The notes: a model not told the origin generated them from the sequence alone. A stretch of 64,000 bases of DNA from Bradyrhizobium sp. Ghvi (GCF_900115265.1 NZ_FOVU01000006.1:338226-402225); one strand, 5' to 3'. Positions 8,015 through 17,022 are shown, counted from the first letter of the stretch. A program made the numbers and translations.

Positions 8015-8449
8015 ATGAAGATTGCTTCCACCTTGCGTGCCGCGCTCGTCGCCATTGCCGCGCTGGCCGGCCTTTCGACCGCAGCGCGGGCCGACGACGG
8101 CTCCGTGGTGCTGACGATCTACAAGGCGGGCTGGATCATCGGTGGCTCCGGCGGCTCGGGCGTCCTGAACTTTCATGGCCGCTCCTATGCGCTCTCGACC
8201 GGCGGGCTCGACTACGGCCTCGTCTTCGGCGGCTCCAAGACCGTGCTGCGCGGCCGCGTCTCAAACATCGTCAGACCCTCTGATGTCGCCGGCGTCTATG
8301 GCGCCGCCGGTGCGGGCCTCGCCGTCGGCCGCGGCGCCCGCGCCATCGTGCTGACCAACCAGAAGGGCGCGGTGCTGGAGTTGTCGGGCTACCAGACCGG
8401 CCTGATGGCGAATGCGGATCTCAGCGGGCTTGCCATCACGATGCGCTAA
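8015..8449 (+). CDS. Secreted Gly-rich beta protein (DUF1134/EipA-like)
   Basis: 144 aa. ATG at 8015 after CCGGAGACG. Signal peptide MKIASTLRAALVAIAALAGLSTAARA. The mature part has regularly spaced glycines (IIGGSGGSGVLNFHG, YALSTGGLDYG, VFGGSKTVLRG, VYGAAGAGLAVGRG, VLTNQKGAVLEL), the pattern of a small beta-barrel or sandwich. This resembles the DUF1134 (EipA) group of periplasmic proteins, EipA itself being an envelope integrity factor in Brucella. The assignment is by pattern only. It is flanked by repeats on both sides and is probably monocistronic. Confidence 0.65.
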   Translation: MKIASTLRAALVAIAALAGLSTAARADDGSVVLTIYKAGWIIGGSGGSGVLNFHGRSYALSTGGLDYGLVFGGSKTVLRGRVSNIVRPSDVAGVYGAAGAGLAVGRGARAIVLTNQKGAVLELSGYQTGLMANADLSGLAITMR

Positions 8450-8459
8450 CAGACGGTGC

Positions 8460-8600
8460 CGTAGGGTGGGTTAGCGTTGCGACTGCGCGAAGTGCGGTCG
8501 CAATGCGTAACCCACCTCTTTGGCTTCCGAAGTCATGGAAGTGGTGGGTTACGCCCAGCGCTCTGCGCTTCGCGCAGCCGCAGGGCTAACCCACCCTACG
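8460..8600. repeat. Palindromic repeat, GTAGGGTGGGTTAG family, copy 1
   Basis: Outer arms CGTAGGGTGGGTTAGC (8460-8475) and its perfect complement (8585-8600), with an inner pair GCGTAACCCAC / GTGGGTTACGC, making a nested cruciform-like structure. Three more copies lie at 9975, 11442 and 12759. Confidence 0.85.
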
Positions 8601-8660
8601 AAATCCCAACCGTGTCTACGCTCCCTTCGCCATCGCATGCCCCGGCCGCGAGGCGCGCGC

Positions 8661-9053
8661 TCAGCGTGTTGGCTGCTTGGCCCTGTCTTCCGTCGTGCTC
8701 GCCTGCGCACGCTTGCCCGAGCGGATCATCAGGAACGATCCTGACGTACCCGGCAGCCGCCAGCGCCCGTCGATTTCGGTGGCCTCTCCATTCATGATCC
8801 CGTCGTACTGCACGGTGTCGAAGCCGTAGCCCGGCGGCTCGTAGCGTTTGACGAACGACACGACGCTGCCGGCGCGGTGTCCCGATATCGAGGCGCTGTG
8901 GGTTCGCACCGGACAGCGCGGATTGCAGCACGGCTCGGTCACGCTGCCGCTCAGCGAGCCGCCGGCCTCGATCAGCGTCGCGGTGAACGTGACCATTCCC
9001 GTGCCAGGTTGGATGTAAGTGCCGTCCCAGACACCGGAGAGATCGTCGCTCAC
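8661..9053 (-). CDS. Hypothetical protein
   Basis: 130 aa from the GTG at 9053, chosen because the recognisable fold starts just after it (DDLSGVWDGTYIQP) and GAGGAA lies about 9 nt upstream; a TTG at 9125 is an alternative. The sequence is beta-rich: FTATLIEAGGSLSGSVTE, then four Cys/His residues in EPCCNPRCPVRTH, VVSFVKRYEPPG, YDGIMNGEATEIDGRW, SGSFLMIRS. This SGxWxG...LSGxV...I.G.W layout resembles small lipocalin-like or heme-binding-like barrels, but I cannot name a family. No signal peptide. Divergent from the SDR at 9236. Confidence 0.65.
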   Translation of the reverse strand: MSDDLSGVWDGTYIQPGTGMVTFTATLIEAGGSLSGSVTEPCCNPRCPVRTHSASISGHRAGSVVSFVKRYEPPGYGFDTVQYDGIMNGEATEIDGRWRLPGTSGSFLMIRSGKRAQASTTEDRAKQPTR

Positions 9054-9235
9054 AATGGCGGCTTCCTCGACATGATGGGAGCCGGTTGAGGTCCGGCTAT
9101 ATCGTCTCACGTTCTTCCGCTCCAAGTCGTATCGCCGCCGTGACGCGCTGGCAACAGTCTCGCGGGGGCAGCGATCGACTTCGCGACCTCGCTTTCGATC
9201 GCTATACTGCCTGACATCAGCGAAATGGTGATCTC

Positions 9236-9964
9236 ATGGGAAACGAACTGGAAGGCAAGGTTGCGGCCGTGACCGGGGCCGCGTCGGGCATCGGCTTGGC
9301 GAGCACTGAGGCGTTGCTGGCTGCGGGCGCGCGCGTGGTGATGGTCGACCGCGACGAGGCCGCGCTGCAGGCGCTCCGCAACAAGCATGGCGAGGCGACG
9401 ATCCCGCTGGTCATTGATCTCCTGGATCCCAAAGATTGCGCAACGTTGCTGCCGCGCGTTCTGGAGAAGGCAGGGCAGCTCGACATCTTCCACGCAAACG
9501 CAGGCACCTATGTCGGTGGCGATCTGGTCGATGCCGACACGACAGCCATCGACCGGATGCTGAACCTGAATGTCAACGTCGTGATGAAGAACGTGCACGA
9601 CGTGCTGCCGCACATGATCGCGCGTGGGAGCGGCGACATCATCGTCACGAGCTCGCTGGCGGCGCATTTTCCGACGCCATGGGAGCCGGTCTATGCCTCG
9701 TCCAAATGGGCGATCAACTGCTTCGTCCAGACCGTGCGGCGCCAGGTCTTCAAGCACGGCATTCGCGTCGGCTCGATCTCGCCCGGCCCTGTCGTCACTG
9801 CGCTGCTCGCCGACTGGCCGCCTGAGAAGCTGCAGGAGGCGAGGAGTTCGGGAAGCCTGCTGGAGGCCAGCGAAGTCGCCGAAGTCGTGATGTTCATGCT
9901 GACCCGCCCGCGCGGCATGACCATCCGCGACGTGGTGATGATGCCGACGAATTTCGATCTGTAG
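9236..9964 (+). CDS. Short-chain dehydrogenase/reductase
   Basis: 242 aa, ATG at 9236. Classical SDR motifs: TGAASGIG at 13-20, a variant NAG (HANAG, 86-90), Ser139/Ser140, Tyr153-x3-Lys157, then the PGPVVTALL segment. Asp38 after VVMV favours NAD(H). The C-terminus (MTIRDVVMMPTNFDL) is of the sorbitol/ribitol-dehydrogenase-like group, so a polyol or sugar alcohol substrate is possible, not shown. It ends 10 nt before a palindromic repeat that separates it from the truncated GST gene. Confidence 0.88.
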   Translation: MGNELEGKVAAVTGAASGIGLASTEALLAAGARVVMVDRDEAALQALRNKHGEATIPLVIDLLDPKDCATLLPRVLEKAGQLDIFHANAGTYVGGDLVDADTTAIDRMLNLNVNVVMKNVHDVLPHMIARGSGDIIVTSSLAAHFPTPWEPVYASSKWAINCFVQTVRRQVFKHGIRVGSISPGPVVTALLADWPPEKLQEARSSGSLLEASEVAEVVMFMLTRPRGMTIRDVVMMPTNFDL

Positions 9965-9974
9965 GACGCGATCT

Positions 9975-10065
9975 CGTAGGGTGGGGTTAGCCGAAGGCGT
10001 AACCCACCGCTCCTATAGCCGCGGTGAGGAAAGAGGCGGGTTACGCAGCGCTAACCCGCCCTACG
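9975..10065. repeat. Palindromic repeat, GTAGGGTGGGTTAG family, copy 2
   Basis: CGTAGGGTGGGGTTAGC at the left end and GCTAACCCGCCCTACG at the right, with the inner GCGTAACCCACC / GGCGGGTTACGC pair. The right end supplies the stop codon (TAG, 10051-10053) to the GST fragment read on the minus strand. Confidence 0.85.
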
Positions 10066-10314
10066 AAGCTGCACTATCAGCCGGAGCACGATCGCGCCGG
10101 ATTCGAACAGCGCGAGATCGCCGTCCTCATACGTCGGGCTCTGCCCGAACGGATGCAGCGCGAGATGCGGCGGCTGCTTCATCGCCTCGAACGAGACGAG
10201 GCGAACGTCATAGGGCACGCCTACCTCCTCCAGCGCCCAGCGAACGCGCATGTCGCGGGCATGTCCCTTGCCGCGATCGGGCGAGTTTTCGAAGGCGGTG
10301 ATGGTGGGGGACAT
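10051..10314 (-). pseudogene. Glutathione S-transferase fragment (N-terminal domain only)
   Basis: 87 residues from the ATG at 10314 (GGAG 8 nt upstream). The sequence is a good GST thioredoxin-like N-domain: ARDMRVRWALEEVGVPYDV, LVSFEAMKQPPHLALHPFGQ, and the glutathione-contacting FESGAIVL. Normally GSTs are about 200 aa and continue after GAIVL with an HIAE-type segment and the all-helical domain. Here the frame passes after GAIVLRLIVQL directly into the palindromic repeat (copy 2) and stops in it. The C-terminal domain is missing from the window. The gene has therefore lost about two thirds of its length by an event whose edge coincides with the repeat. Confidence 0.8.
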
Positions 10315-10404
10315 GGGAGGAACTCCGACGGCTTGGCCAGCGTATCCCGAGGACGAACAAGGGATGCGGTTTTCCGACAGCATGTGTGAAATAAGTTGAT
10401 TGCA

Positions 10405-10529
10405 TGCCCCGGACGCAGTGCAGCGCGCCGCACCTTGCGGCGTGATGCGCTGCAGAGCCGGGGCCCATGACGAACGCGCGCCGGAGCTTCTGGGTCCCGG
10501 GTCGGCGCTACGCTTGCCCGGGACACGAG
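10405..10529. repeat. Palindromic repeat, TGCCCCGGACGCAGTG family, copy 1
   Basis: Starts TGCCCCGGACGCAGTGCAGC, carries AGAGCCGGGGCCCA in the middle and GGGTCCCGGGTC, and ends CCCGGGACACGAG. Similar copies lie at 18411-18543 and 60482-60621. Together with flanking sequence it fills the 342-nt gap 10315-10656, where I see no gene. Confidence 0.8.
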
Positions 10530-10656
10530 AGCAGTCGCGTGGGACGGCAAAGGTGCGCTCTTCGTGCGCTGTGCCCACCATACCCAGCCGTTGATATCGC
10601 ATTGCAGATTGCCTGCCACCGAATAGGATGGCCGCACCGCTCTGGAGGAGGTCGAC

Positions 10657-10881
10657 ATGGCCATCAACACGGACAAGATCGACGACGCGGCGCTCGCCTT
10701 GCTCTATCTGACCCTGCACGACGGCTATCGGGCCTGGAAGGGTTTTGATTGGGATGTGCTCGGCCGCCTGCATGACAAGGGTATGATTGACGATCCCGTC
10801 GGCAAGGTGAAGTCGGTAGCGTTCACTGACGAGGGACTCGCGCGCGCGAAGGCGCTGTTCAAGGAATTGTTCGAGGAGTGA
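10657..10881 (+). CDS. DUF6429 family protein
   Basis: 74 aa. ATG at 10657 after CTGGAGGAGGTCGAC. MAINTDKIDDAALALLYLTL, HDGYRAWKGFDWDVLGRLHDKG, DPVGKVKSVAFTDEGL and the acidic end FKELFEE are the conserved blocks of the DUF6429 family, small cytoplasmic proteins frequent in rhizobia with no known function. The end of the gene (GAGGAGTGA) also serves as the ribosome site of the next gene 4 nt downstream, so the two are translationally linked. Confidence 0.85.
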   Translation: MAINTDKIDDAALALLYLTLHDGYRAWKGFDWDVLGRLHDKGMIDDPVGKVKSVAFTDEGLARAKALFKELFEE

Positions 10882-10885
10882 TGCC

Positions 10886-11446
10886 TTGCCGATGACCCGC
10901 GAGGAATTGGCCGCGGCCTATGCGGCGCCCGGCCGCCACTATCACAATCTCTCGCATATCAGGGATTGTCTGGCCGCGCTCGCGCGCGTCGACAGTCTTT
11001 CGGCCGCCGAGCGCGAGACGCTGACGGAAGCGATCTGGTGGCACGACGCCGTCTACGACCCGACCCGGCGGGACAACGAGGAGCGTAGCGCAGAGCTTGC
11101 CGAGCAGCACGTCCGCACTGAACTGCGCGAGGAGGTCGGTCGCCTGATCCGCCTGACCATGACGCACGACGTTTCCGCCGGCGATCGCCTCGGGGCGATC
11201 CTGATCTCGATCGACCTCAGCATTCTCGGCAGCGATCCCGCGCGATACGATGCGTATGCGGCTGCGATCCGGCGGGAGTTCAGCCATGTCAACGAGGACG
11301 ATTATCGCATCGGCCGCGCAAGGGTGCTCAGCCGCTTCGCGGCCCGCGAGGTGATCTTTCCCGACCCTGATTTCGCTGCGATGTATGACCAGCAAGCCCG
11401 TGCCAACCTCGCGCGCGAGCTGGCCGCGCTGGGCGGCGGTGCGTAG
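10886..11446 (+). CDS. HD-superfamily metal-dependent phosphohydrolase
   Basis: 186 aa from a TTG at 10886, which sits 7 nt from GAGGAG inside the end of the DUF6429 gene; the ATG at 10892 is the alternative and is less well spaced. Motifs of the predicted HD phosphohydrolase group are present: GRHYHNLSHI near the N-terminus, the WWHDAVYDP HD pair, NEERSAELAE, LIRLTMTHD and LISIDLSILGSDPARYDAY. These residues bind divalent metal. The substrate, probably a nucleotide or other phosphoester, is unknown. The stop TAG (11444-11446) lies inside the end of palindromic repeat copy 3. Confidence 0.85.
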   Translation: MPMTREELAAAYAAPGRHYHNLSHIRDCLAALARVDSLSAAERETLTEAIWWHDAVYDPTRRDNEERSAELAEQHVRTELREEVGRLIRLTMTHDVSAGDRLGAILISIDLSILGSDPARYDAYAAAIRREFSHVNEDDYRIGRARVLSRFAAREVIFPDPDFAAMYDQQARANLARELAALGGGA

Positions 11447-11592
11447 GGCGGGTTGGCCGCCCACGAGCGCGGTCCCTCAACACGGAATGGCGCAAGGCGT
11501 AACCCACCTCGTCAGTCTCCGCGGCGACAGAAGTGGTGGGTTACGCCGTTCGGCCTGCGCTTCGCGTAGCCGCACCGCTAACCCACCCTACG
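11442..11592. repeat. Palindromic repeat, GTAGGGTGGGTTAG family, copy 3
   Basis: CGTAGGGCGGGTTGGCC at the left and GCTAACCCACCCTACG at the right, with the inner GCGTAACCCACCTC / GTGGTGGGTTACGCC pair. It fills the gap between two convergent genes and gives each its stop: TAG 11444-11446 for the HD hydrolase on plus, TAG 11588-11590 for the Mug-like gene on minus. Confidence 0.85.
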
Positions 11593-12094
11593 CAGCAATC
11601 CACGCGGCAAGCTCGCGCCACGGCTCGATCGTCCAATGGCCCGACGCAGCTCCCGACGGCGACGGCAGCACGAAGATCTCTGGCAAGTCCCGATCGCGCA
11701 TCTGGCGCCCCAGCGCAATCGCAGCTGACGGCCGGCCATAAAACAAGCTCGCCGCCTTCTTGCTCGTGAATGCAATCGTCCGCGGCCGATACTTCTCCAT
11801 CTTCGCCCTGAAGCCGGGCACGTCGATCGTCTCCGCCGCGATCTGGTGATCCATCCCCGCGCCCGACTTGGAGAGATCGGTGAAGCCGATCCCGAGCTCG
11901 ATCAGCGCGGCGAACTCGCTTGGCTGATAGCGCCGCGGCGTGATGCCGGCTTCATGGATCGCGCGCCAGAAGCGGTTGCCTGGGTGGGCATAGTAATGCC
12001 CGAGCTCGGCCGACCGCGTCGAGGCGGCGGTGCCGACGAAGACGAGGCGGAGGTTTTCGCCGAGCTGGTCGGGGAGGCGGTGGGTTTCAAGCAA
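11588..12094 (-). CDS. Mismatch-specific DNA glycosylase (Mug/TDG-like)
   Basis: 168 aa from a TTG at 12094 that overlaps the end of the toxin remnant; no better start is visible. The uracil-DNA glycosylase fold is recognisable: LRLVFVGTAASTRSAEL, GHYYAHPGNRFWRAIHEAGI, GFTDLSKSGAG, TIAFTSKKAASLFYG and the late LPSPSGAA. Mug and TDG excise uracil or thymine from G:U/G:T mismatches using an Asn in the GINPG motif; here that motif reads GTAAS, so the catalytic Asn is absent. Variants with GTAA are, as I recall, frequent in alphaproteobacteria, so the enzyme may use another chemistry or specificity. Confidence 0.82.
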   Translation of the reverse strand: MLETHRLPDQLGENLRLVFVGTAASTRSAELGHYYAHPGNRFWRAIHEAGITPRRYQPSEFAALIELGIGFTDLSKSGAGMDHQIAAETIDVPGFRAKMEKYRPRTIAFTSKKAASLFYGRPSAAIALGRQMRDRDLPEIFVLPSPSGAASGHWTIEPWRELAAWIAA

Positions 12095-12391
12095 GTCCGT
12101 CGTCGTCCGTCTTGCGAGCTTCGCGGCCGTGCCAGATCCGCGTAATCAGGATGTCCCGCGCTTCCGCCAACACGGCATACCGGACGATGTAGCCGGAGGC
12201 GCCAAAGCGAACCACGATCTGGCGAAGCTCGGCATCTTCGGTCTGCATGCCTAGATTGGGAAACTCCTCTAACCGTTCGATCGCCCGCCAGATCGATGCG
12301 AGCGCGCGTTGCGCCGCGGCCGGCTGTGTTGGTCCAGAAACAGGCGCAATCGCTCGACGTCCTCGACGGCGTCGGGCGAAAGCAGGATCAT
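12087..12391 (-). pseudogene. ParE/RelE-type toxin, frameshifted
   Basis: The ATG at 12391 overlaps the antitoxin stop (ATGA). The first frame reads MILLSPDAVEDVERLRLFLDQ and then runs out of the family pattern to a stop near 12267. The other frame continues it: PAAAQRALASIWRAIERLEE, FPNLGMQTEDAELRQIVV, RFGASGYIVRYAVL, ILITRIWHGREARK, ending at 12087. Between the codon for Asp and the Pro codon there are 8 nt (12324-12331) where 9 are expected, so one base has been lost. Restored, it would be a normal toxin of about 101 aa with the RIWHGRE end typical of ParE. As it stands the toxin should be inactive, unless the ribosome shifts frame or the read is wrong. Confidence 0.82.
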
Positions 12392-12675
12392 CCGATTTTG
12401 CGCGGCGCCGGTGGTGGCAGCTCCATCGCTGACCCCCAGCTCGCGACCCAGTCCTTCACCTCATTGAGCGGCACGGCGGCGCGGCTCATTCGGAACTCGT
12501 CCAGCCGCCGGCGATCTTCGGCGATGTCGGGGCCGGCGATATCGACCACCGAATCGAGCAACGCCACGGCCTCCGCGAGCACGGCGGCGACATCCTGTCC
12601 GCGCTCACTGGCCATCTCGCGCAAACGCGCATCGGTGTCGGCGTCGATATCCAGTGTGCGGCGAATGACGTTCAT
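12388..12675 (-). CDS. Antitoxin of a ParD/RelB-like pair
   Basis: 95 aa, ATG at 12675. The N-terminus (MNVIRRTLDIDADTDARLREMASERGQDVAAVLAEAV) has the ribbon-helix-helix pattern of DNA-binding antitoxins; the C-terminal part (EDRRRLDEFRMSRAAVPLNEVKDWVASWG) is the toxin-wrapping segment, with the VPxxEVxxWxxSWG end common in this family. It overlaps the following toxin start by 4 nt. In working pairs the antitoxin also represses its own promoter. Here it is intact but the toxin is frameshifted. Confidence 0.85.
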   Translation of the reverse strand: MNVIRRTLDIDADTDARLREMASERGQDVAAVLAEAVALLDSVVDIAGPDIAEDRRRLDEFRMSRAAVPLNEVKDWVASWGSAMELPPPAPRKIG

Positions 12676-12758
12676 ACCATCAGAATAAGCGCGGACGAGG
12701 ATTTTGTCGAGGCGCAGAGAGAGTGGTGAATTCGATTTCGAACCCGAGCTGGAGGTCT

Positions 12759-12872
12759 CGTAGGTGGTCTAGCGAAGCGTAACCCACCTCGTCCATCTCC
12801 GCGGCAGCGCAAGTGGTGGGTTATGCCCTGCGGACAGCGCTTCGCGCATCCGCAAGGCTAACCCACCCTACA
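12759..12872. repeat. Palindromic repeat, GTAGGGTGGGTTAG family, copy 4
   Basis: Left end CGTAGGTGGTCTAGCG is degraded relative to the others; the right end GGCTAACCCACCCTAC is intact, as is the inner GCGTAACCCACCTC / GTGGTGGGTTATGCC pair. It lies between the antitoxin promoter region and the 95-aa hypothetical gene. Confidence 0.8.
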
Positions 12873-12874
12873 AG

Positions 12875-13162
12875 CTACGGGCTGCGCGCTGCCAGCCTCT
12901 TGATCCATTCGCCGTTTAGTCCATGGAGCGCACCTTCAATTGGCCACCCAGGAGACGTCTCAATCAAGTGAAGCAACGACCAAGCAAGGCCAAAACAGTC
13001 ATCTGGCCCAAACAGTCGCACTAAAGCCCTTGCCTCATCATCCGTAATCGGTGTTTGCACTTCGCCGAGCAAAGCCTCCAGCTCCCGCAATACCGACGCG
13101 CTGGCAGCGCTCGAACTCGGCAACGGGCCGATTTGAGTAAGACGCTTAACGGCTGACTGCAC
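12875..13162 (-). CDS. Hypothetical protein
   Basis: 95 aa, ATG at 13162. The recognisable block is TDDEARALVRLFGPDDCFGLAWSLLHLIETSPGWP, a helical segment I have seen in small unannotated proteins but cannot name. The codon use is less GC-rich than neighbours, and the sequence upstream of it (13163-13378) is distinctly AT-richer, which hints at recent acquisition. No signal peptide or membrane segment. It stops 3 nt from palindromic repeat copy 4. Confidence 0.6.
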   Translation of the reverse strand: MQSAVKRLTQIGPLPSSSAASASVLRELEALLGEVQTPITDDEARALVRLFGPDDCFGLAWSLLHLIETSPGWPIEGALHGLNGEWIKRLAARSP

Positions 13163-13301
13163 TATTGCGTTCTCCCATCATCGTCTCATCGAGCTAGTAA
13201 CGGCTCAGCGATGGTGCTCAACAAGAGATCAAAGCTTCGTTGCGATGGTGACGTTGGTCTTCACCCAAACTCGTAAGCTGTATAGGTGGATACTACTCAT
13301 A

Positions 13302-13327
13302 GAGAAGCCGAGCTTTCGCCCGGCTTC
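13302..13327 (-). terminator. Possible terminator hairpin downstream of thiC
   Basis: GAAGCCG and CGGCTTC arms with a 10-nt loop, 52 nt past the thiC stop on the minus strand. No good T run follows, so the call is weak. Confidence 0.35.
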
Positions 13328-13378
13328 ACGTTTCTTATGGATGCTCGAGTAAGCCCGCGCATAATGAGCGGAGATGCC

Positions 13379-15277
<1,899 letters not shown>

Positions 15278-15318
15278 GGGATCCTCCGGTTTAATTCATG
15301 TTCGCTTGTGTTGCTCTC

Positions 15319-15436
15319 GTCATCCTGAGGTGCGAGGCCGGCGGCGCGAACGCGCCGCTGGGCGAGCCTCGAAGGATGAACGAGCCGGGCCGTCGCCCTT
15401 CGAGGGCCGCTGAAGAAGCGGCCACCTCAGGGTGAC
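15319..15436. repeat. Palindromic repeat between thiE and thiC
   Basis: Begins GTCATCCTGAGGTGCGAG and ends CACCTCAGGGTGAC, its inverse, with inner complementary GCCTCGAAGGATGAACGAG / CCTTCGAGGGC blocks. A single copy of this family in the window. Confidence 0.75.
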
Positions 15437-15460
15437 GGAATAAACAGGGGCGGACATGCA

Positions 15461-16087
15461 TCACGCAGCCTCCGTCGTCTGACCCAGCCACTGCCGCACG
15501 CGGGCGTCGGGATCGGGGTTTTGTGTGACGTCGGACACGACCGCGATCGAATCCGCACCCGCCGCAAAAATCTCCGCGGCGTGCTCGAACTTGATGCCGC
15601 CGATCGCGACCAGCGGGATCTTGCCGATGCGCGTCTTCCACTCGGTGATCTTCGGAATGCCCTGCGGCTCGAAGCGCATCGATTTCAGCGTGGTGAAGAA
15701 GATCGGACCGAGCGCGACGTAATCGGGCTTCGCTGCGAGCGCGGTTTCAAGCTCCGCGTCGTCATGGGTGGAGATGCCGAGCGACAGTCCCGCCTCGCGG
15801 ATCGATTTCAGGTCGGCCTCGGCCAGATCCTCCTGGCCGAGATGCAGATGCTTCGCGCCGGCGACGATCGCGGCGCGCCAATAATCGTTCACGACCAGCT
15901 TGGCTGGCGTGTCCCTGGTGATGGCCAGCGCGTCGGTGACGATCTGGAGCGCCTCGGCATCGTCCAGATCCTTGGCGCGCAGCTGGATGGTGCCGACGCC
16001 GAGTTTTGTGAGGCGTTCGACCCAGGCCAGGCTGTCGACGACGGGATAGAAGCGATCAGGATACGCGTTGCGATCAGGATACGGCAT
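15461..16087 (-). CDS. thiE: Thiamine phosphate synthase ThiE
   Basis: 208 aa. The ATG at 16087 lies inside the last codons of thiG (14-nt overlap); a TTG at 16105 would extend it by 6 residues. ThiE joins HMP pyrophosphate to the thiazole phosphate to give thiamine phosphate. Visible family blocks: RFYPVVDSLAWVERL, GVGTIQLRAKD, LVVNDYWRAAIVAGAKHLHLGQEDL, LSLGISTHDDAE, PDYVALGPIFFTTLK, PLVAIGGI and AGADSIAVVSDV, in the order of a TIM barrel. Translational coupling to thiG is expected. Confidence 0.95.
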   Translation of the reverse strand: MPYPDRNAYPDRFYPVVDSLAWVERLTKLGVGTIQLRAKDLDDAEALQIVTDALAITRDTPAKLVVNDYWRAAIVAGAKHLHLGQEDLAEADLKSIREAGLSLGISTHDDAELETALAAKPDYVALGPIFFTTLKSMRFEPQGIPKITEWKTRIGKIPLVAIGGIKFEHAAEIFAAGADSIAVVSDVTQNPDPDARVRQWLGQTTEAA

Positions 16088-16856
16088 GCCAGAACGGGGT
16101 CCCAACGACAGGGGTGGAGGGGGAGGCGAAGTCGCGGGCGTTCATCAGCCCGGCCTCGTATGCGGTGCGGCCGGCCTCACAGCCGAGGCGGAAGGCCTTC
16201 GCCATCGCGACGGGATCGGCGGCCTTGGCGATCGCCGTGTTGAGCAGCACGGCGTCATAGCCGAGCTCGAGCGCCTCGGCCGCATGGCTCGGCGCGCCCA
16301 GGCCGGCGTCGACCACCAGCGTGATATCGGGCAGCCGCTCGCGCAGCAGCTTCAGCGCGTCGCGGTTGATGATGCCTTTGGCGCTGCCGATCGGGGCTGC
16401 CCACGGCATCACCACCTTGCAGCCGGCATCGACCAGACGATTCGCGACCGAGAGATCCTCGGTGCAATAGGGGAACACCTCAAAGCCGTCCTTGATCAGG
16501 ATGGTGGCGGCTTCGACCAGGCCGACGACGTCGGGCTGCAGCGTATCGTTGTCGGCGATGACCTCGAGCTTGATCCAGGAGGTGCCGAACAGCTCGCGCG
16601 CGAGCTTCGCCGTCGTCACGGCCTCGCGCACGCTGCGGCAGCCGGCGGTGTTCGGTAGCACTGATACGTCGAGCTCGCGGATCAGCTTCCAGAACGCATC
16701 GCCCGTCTTGCCGCCGGCGGATTCGCGCCGCAGCGACACCGTGACGATGTTCGCGCCGGAGGCGCGGATCGCGTCCTGCATGATCGCGGGCGAGGGATAG
16801 AGCGCGCTGCCGATCAGCAGGCGGGAGGCGAAGGTCTTGCCGTAGAAGGTCACCAT
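16074..16856 (-). CDS. thiG: Thiazole synthase ThiG
   Basis: 260 aa, ATG at 16856 after GGAGACACC. ThiG condenses deoxyxylulose 5-phosphate, dehydroglycine and the ThiS thiocarboxylate into the thiazole ring. Typical blocks: MVTFYGKTFASRLLIGSALYP, NIVTVSLRR, LPNTAGCRSVREAVTTA, WIKLEVIADNDTLQPDV, VFPYCTEDLSVANRLVDAGC, VMPWAAPIGSAKGI, VVDAGLGAPSHAAEALELGYDAVLLNTAIAKA. The Lys in WIKLEVI is the Schiff-base residue. It lies after thiS, with a palindromic repeat in the 166-nt gap, and overlaps thiE. Confidence 0.97.
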   Translation of the reverse strand: MVTFYGKTFASRLLIGSALYPSPAIMQDAIRASGANIVTVSLRRESAGGKTGDAFWKLIRELDVSVLPNTAGCRSVREAVTTAKLARELFGTSWIKLEVIADNDTLQPDVVGLVEAATILIKDGFEVFPYCTEDLSVANRLVDAGCKVVMPWAAPIGSAKGIINRDALKLLRERLPDITLVVDAGLGAPSHAAEALELGYDAVLLNTAIAKAADPVAMAKAFRLGCEAGRTAYEAGLMNARDFASPSTPVVGTPFWHAVS

Positions 16857-16880
16857 GAAGGTGTCTCCTCAAGTTCAACT

Positions 16881-16997
16881 GTCGTCCCCGCGAAGGCGGG
16901 GACCCATACCGCGTGAGTTCTCTTGGGGCACGCGGGGAGAGACCGCGCGCCATAACCGCTTCCTGGGGTTATGGGTCCCCGCCTTCGCGGGGACGAC
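16881..16997. repeat. Palindromic repeat between thiS and thiG
   Basis: Arms GTCGTCCCCGCGAAGGCGGG and its inverse at the two ends, plus inner ACCCATA / TATGGGT-type pairing; a near-perfect large hairpin inside the thi operon transcript. Confidence 0.85.
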
Positions 16998-17022
16998 AAG
17001 TAGATAGAGCGTGCCATCACCC

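Noticed and set aside
8460..12872. GTAGGGTGGGTTAG repeats considered as transposon ends
   Set aside because: Each copy is only 90-150 nt, with no transposase and no visible target duplication; REP-like elements fit better.
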